Assembly (NCBI GenBank): GCA_001637315.1
Contig: LSZA01000002.1
Location: 1-64,000 of the forward strand
DNA from: Phormidium willei BDU 130791
GTDB lineage: Bacteria; Cyanobacteriota; Cyanobacteriia; Cyanobacteriales; Geitlerinemataceae
DNA length: 64,000 nt
Direction: 5' to 3'
Position 1 is the stretch's first letter. Each line of letters opens with the position of its first letter. Position numbers and translations under genes: made by a program. The notes beneath the pieces were generated by a model. That model was given only the letters and a program-made list of their open reading frames with translations. It was not told the origin of the DNA and made no database searches. Shown in pieces: positions 62,368-64,000 of this stretch.

Positions 62368-62981
62368 CTTGATTTGAGAGTATGCACCAGTCGTAACAGC
62401 CACAGGGAGCAACTTAGGGCAACGAAATGGGCAAACAGGCTATTGGTATTCGCCAAAACCACAAAGATATCAATCGGTTGCACCAAACGACTTAACGCCG
62501 CCGGCGAAAACTGCACCCCCTCGGAACTCAAGACTTTCACCATCAACAGGCCCGTGATGATTTGGGCGGCGATGAGGTTGAACAACATCCCCACTAGGTT
62601 GATCATCACTCCAGTTTGGAGAGATCCGACGGTCTGCGATCGCGTCGGCCGCAACGAAGCATCGGGAATCGCCAAACGCTTCGCAATCTGGGTATAGCGC
62701 AAGGCCCAATACATCCCAATGGCCAAAGCCACTAAGCCGGTGATGGCAAAGAACAACCCCGGCCCTTCCTCGGGACTGAGGGTATTCGCCTCCCCAGTAT
62801 TCGACCCGACAAAGCCAGCAAAGAAGAAAATTAAGCCCGCAATCACCCCCAACACCAGTTGAAACCAGAAACTAATTTGCCCAAAACGGCGCATCGCGGG
62901 AATGACACGCTCTAAGGATGGGGGAATTTGCCCCTCATAGGTCGCTGTATCACGAGTTGGAAGTTGGTTATCGTCAGTCAT
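62364..62981 (-). CDS. DUF3611 family membrane protein
   Basis: 205 residues with four likely membrane helices (ISFWFQLVLGVIAGLIFFFAGF, PGLFFAITGLVALAIGMYWAL, VMINLVGMLFNLIAAQIITGLLM, FAHFVALSCSLWLLRLV). The start PPSLERVIPAMRRFGQISFWFQL and the motif FVVLANTNSLFAHFV are typical of DUF3611, found in cyanobacteria and plastids. Function unknown; thylakoid or plasma-membrane location is likely. Convergent and overlapping with the RodZ-like gene by four bases. Confidence 0.9.
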   Translation of the reverse strand: MTDDNQLPTRDTATYEGQIPPSLERVIPAMRRFGQISFWFQLVLGVIAGLIFFFAGFVGSNTGEANTLSPEEGPGLFFAITGLVALAIGMYWALRYTQIAKRLAIPDASLRPTRSQTVGSLQTGVMINLVGMLFNLIAAQIITGLLMVKVLSSEGVQFSPAALSRLVQPIDIFVVLANTNSLFAHFVALSCSLWLLRLVHTLKSS

Positions 62982-63562
62982 GTAACGTCTTCTCGGTGCA
63001 GAGGTACAGCAGCAGCTATCGTTCCAGGATATCGTGTTTCTTCCCGAGCTGTTGCAGGGCCGCTAGCTTCCCTCAAGTCTAGGACTCAATCATAATAAAT
63101 AGTTATTATTTCAGCGTAATGGTTTGGTAATCCAAAATATCAAGATATGATGACAATTGCCGAAATCACTCATTTATCGAAAATATTTAGCAATAAAGAA
63201 CGAGGTTGACAAGGGTTCAGGGATTTGTTAAAAAATTAGTAGTTGTAGTAGGGTGGCTAGTTATTACAAAAATCGCTGACACAACATCCATCGGGTCGTC
63301 AGCCAGTTTCAGCACTCATCCTACGCTAAACCCTAAAAGCCTCTCCCTACAAGCCCTCGAACTCTTGGCAATCCATTCAATTGGCGACAATCATCAACCG
63401 GCTCGGGTAAAATCCGCTTTCCCTACCCTCGCAGATTCTTCTCAAATCTACCGTCACGATGGACTTTTTTTTTGCCCCATCTTCAAAAAAATCGCCATGT
63501 GGGTTGACAGTTCTCATTTTTTGTGATAAGGAAACACAACCTCGATCCTAACTGTCATTGAA
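62982..63562. other. AT-rich intergenic stretch without a credible gene
   Basis: 581 bases between divergent DUF3611 and convergent SpoIIE-like genes. The only longer frame (63206-63526, 106 aa from TTG) has no ribosome-binding site and no family character. The part 63090-63250 is AT-rich, with a small stem aataa/ttatt near 63093-63106 and a TTGACA (63206-63211) followed after 17 bases by taaaaa, a weak promoter candidate. Confidence 0.45.
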
Positions 63563-64000
63563 CTAACAATACTCCAAATCCACCTCCTTCTGATTCTCCC
63601 GCAGCAGTTGTACCAACTCCTCAACCAAATTTCGACGAATCGATATATTTTTAGGGAGTAAGGGATTTTGGTAAAACTCGTTAATCTGTTGTCCCACCAA
63701 GAAAAAGATAGAATCAGCTTCGAGAATCTCCCGGGCCAGTAAAACGGCCCCATTGCGATCGAACGGGAGACGATCTAAATCACAGCGACATTTTTTGAGA
63801 AGTTCCGTAGCCTTAGAAATCGTCAAAATCCCCTCAGTGACTAAATCCACTTCCTCAAGAATACCAATGGGGGGAAGTTCTTTTCGCATCGTCGAAATAT
63901 CCATCTCCACCGTTTCCCCCATATAGTTCGCGACGATATTTCCAGTGGTTCCCCCACAGAGGGCCTTACGTCCTGGAAAACTCAAAAACCGTTCCGCAAA
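63563..64000 (-). CDS. SpoIIE-family protein phosphatase (C-terminal part)
   Basis: The frame is open through the right edge of the window, so this is only the last ~146 residues. The visible part (PGRKALCGGTTGNIVANYMGE, PPIGILEEVDLVTEGILTISKATELL) matches the C-terminal region that I recall from SpoIIE-type PP2C phosphatases of Firmicutes and cyanobacteria. The last part (NLVEELVQLLRENQKEVDLEYC) is helical and is expected to follow the catalytic domain. The N-terminal catalytic domain lies outside the window. A partner-switching role together with STAS proteins is possible but not shown here. Confidence 0.65.
   Translation of the reverse strand, partial: FAERFLSFPGRKALCGGTTGNIVANYMGETVEMDISTMRKELPPIGILEEVDLVTEGILTISKATELLKKCRCDLDRLPFDRNGAVLLAREILEADSIFFLVGQQINEFYQNPLLPKNISIRRNLVEELVQLLRENQKEVDLEYC

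Noticed and set aside
63206-63526. 106-aa ORF in the long right-hand gap
   Set aside because: TTG start without Shine-Dalgarno, atypical composition, no motif; treated as non-coding.
1-64000. CRISPR arrays, tRNA/rRNA genes, insertion sequences
   Set aside because: No regularly spaced repeats, no tRNA-like GGTTCRANYCC arms in a cloverleaf context, and no transposase ORF were found on reading both strands; short tandem repeats at 3474, 36781 and 59333 are contiguous, not spaced.

Overview
The window is chromosomal DNA of a cyanobacterium, most likely a filamentous Oscillatoriales-type organism (Phormidium/Geitlerinema-like; this rank is inference). The support is the very frequent HIP1 octamer (gcgatcgc), typical cyanobacterial families (DUF3769, DUF3611, CPP1-like, XisH/XisI, cryptochrome DASH, a cyanobacteriochrome GAF kinase, long NADP-isocitrate dehydrogenase) and abundant Uma2 and VapBC genes.

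Layout. 1-3.3 kb: the 3' end of a DUF3769 outer-membrane protein gene, a conserved unknown gene, a Uma2 nuclease-like gene and a VapBC pair. 3.6-22.7 kb: a large defence island. Its first block is a DUF4007 (SspB-like) protein, a 1161-aa P-loop ATPase, a PAPS-reductase-like sulfurtransferase (SspD/DndC/BrxP-like) and a DUF262-DUF1524 nuclease (SspE/GmrSD-like). The second block is a tightly overlapping operon: a second DUF4007 protein, a 146-aa unknown, a 1555-aa BrxC-like ATPase, PglZ and a BrxL that lacks the Lon protease part. A 51-aa ORF, an orphan MNT nucleotidyltransferase and a cysteine desulfurase of the DndA/SspA type close the island. No PglX-like methyltransferase is present. The simplest reading is a phosphorothioate (sulfur) based modification and restriction system that combines Ssp-like and type-4-BREX-like modules served by one sulfur-transfer pair.

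22.8-33 kb: a broken xisH with intact xisI, an M61 peptidase, a second VapBC pair, and an unrecognised two-gene cassette on the minus strand (a 1221-aa helicase-like P-loop protein with a ~1000-aa partner) that is a good candidate for a further defence system. 33.2-49.5 kb: mostly housekeeping genes: icd, two low-complexity membrane-anchored proteins (one TonB-like), a GH13 amylase, a pentapeptide/HhH membrane protein, cryptochrome DASH, a STAS protein, and an ABC-2 exporter with a GldG-like partner. 49.5-55.8 kb: a two-component cluster with a response regulator, a hybrid kinase whose GAF domain carries both cyanobacteriochrome cysteines, and a GAF kinase. 56-64 kb: HAD phosphatase, CPP1-like protein, RHH regulator, DUF790 nuclease, TPR, LCP, RodZ-like and DUF3611 proteins, then a partial SpoIIE-like phosphatase cut by the window edge.

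No rRNA, tRNA, CRISPR array or intact insertion sequence was recognised. All family assignments come from reading motifs by eye; no database search was possible.
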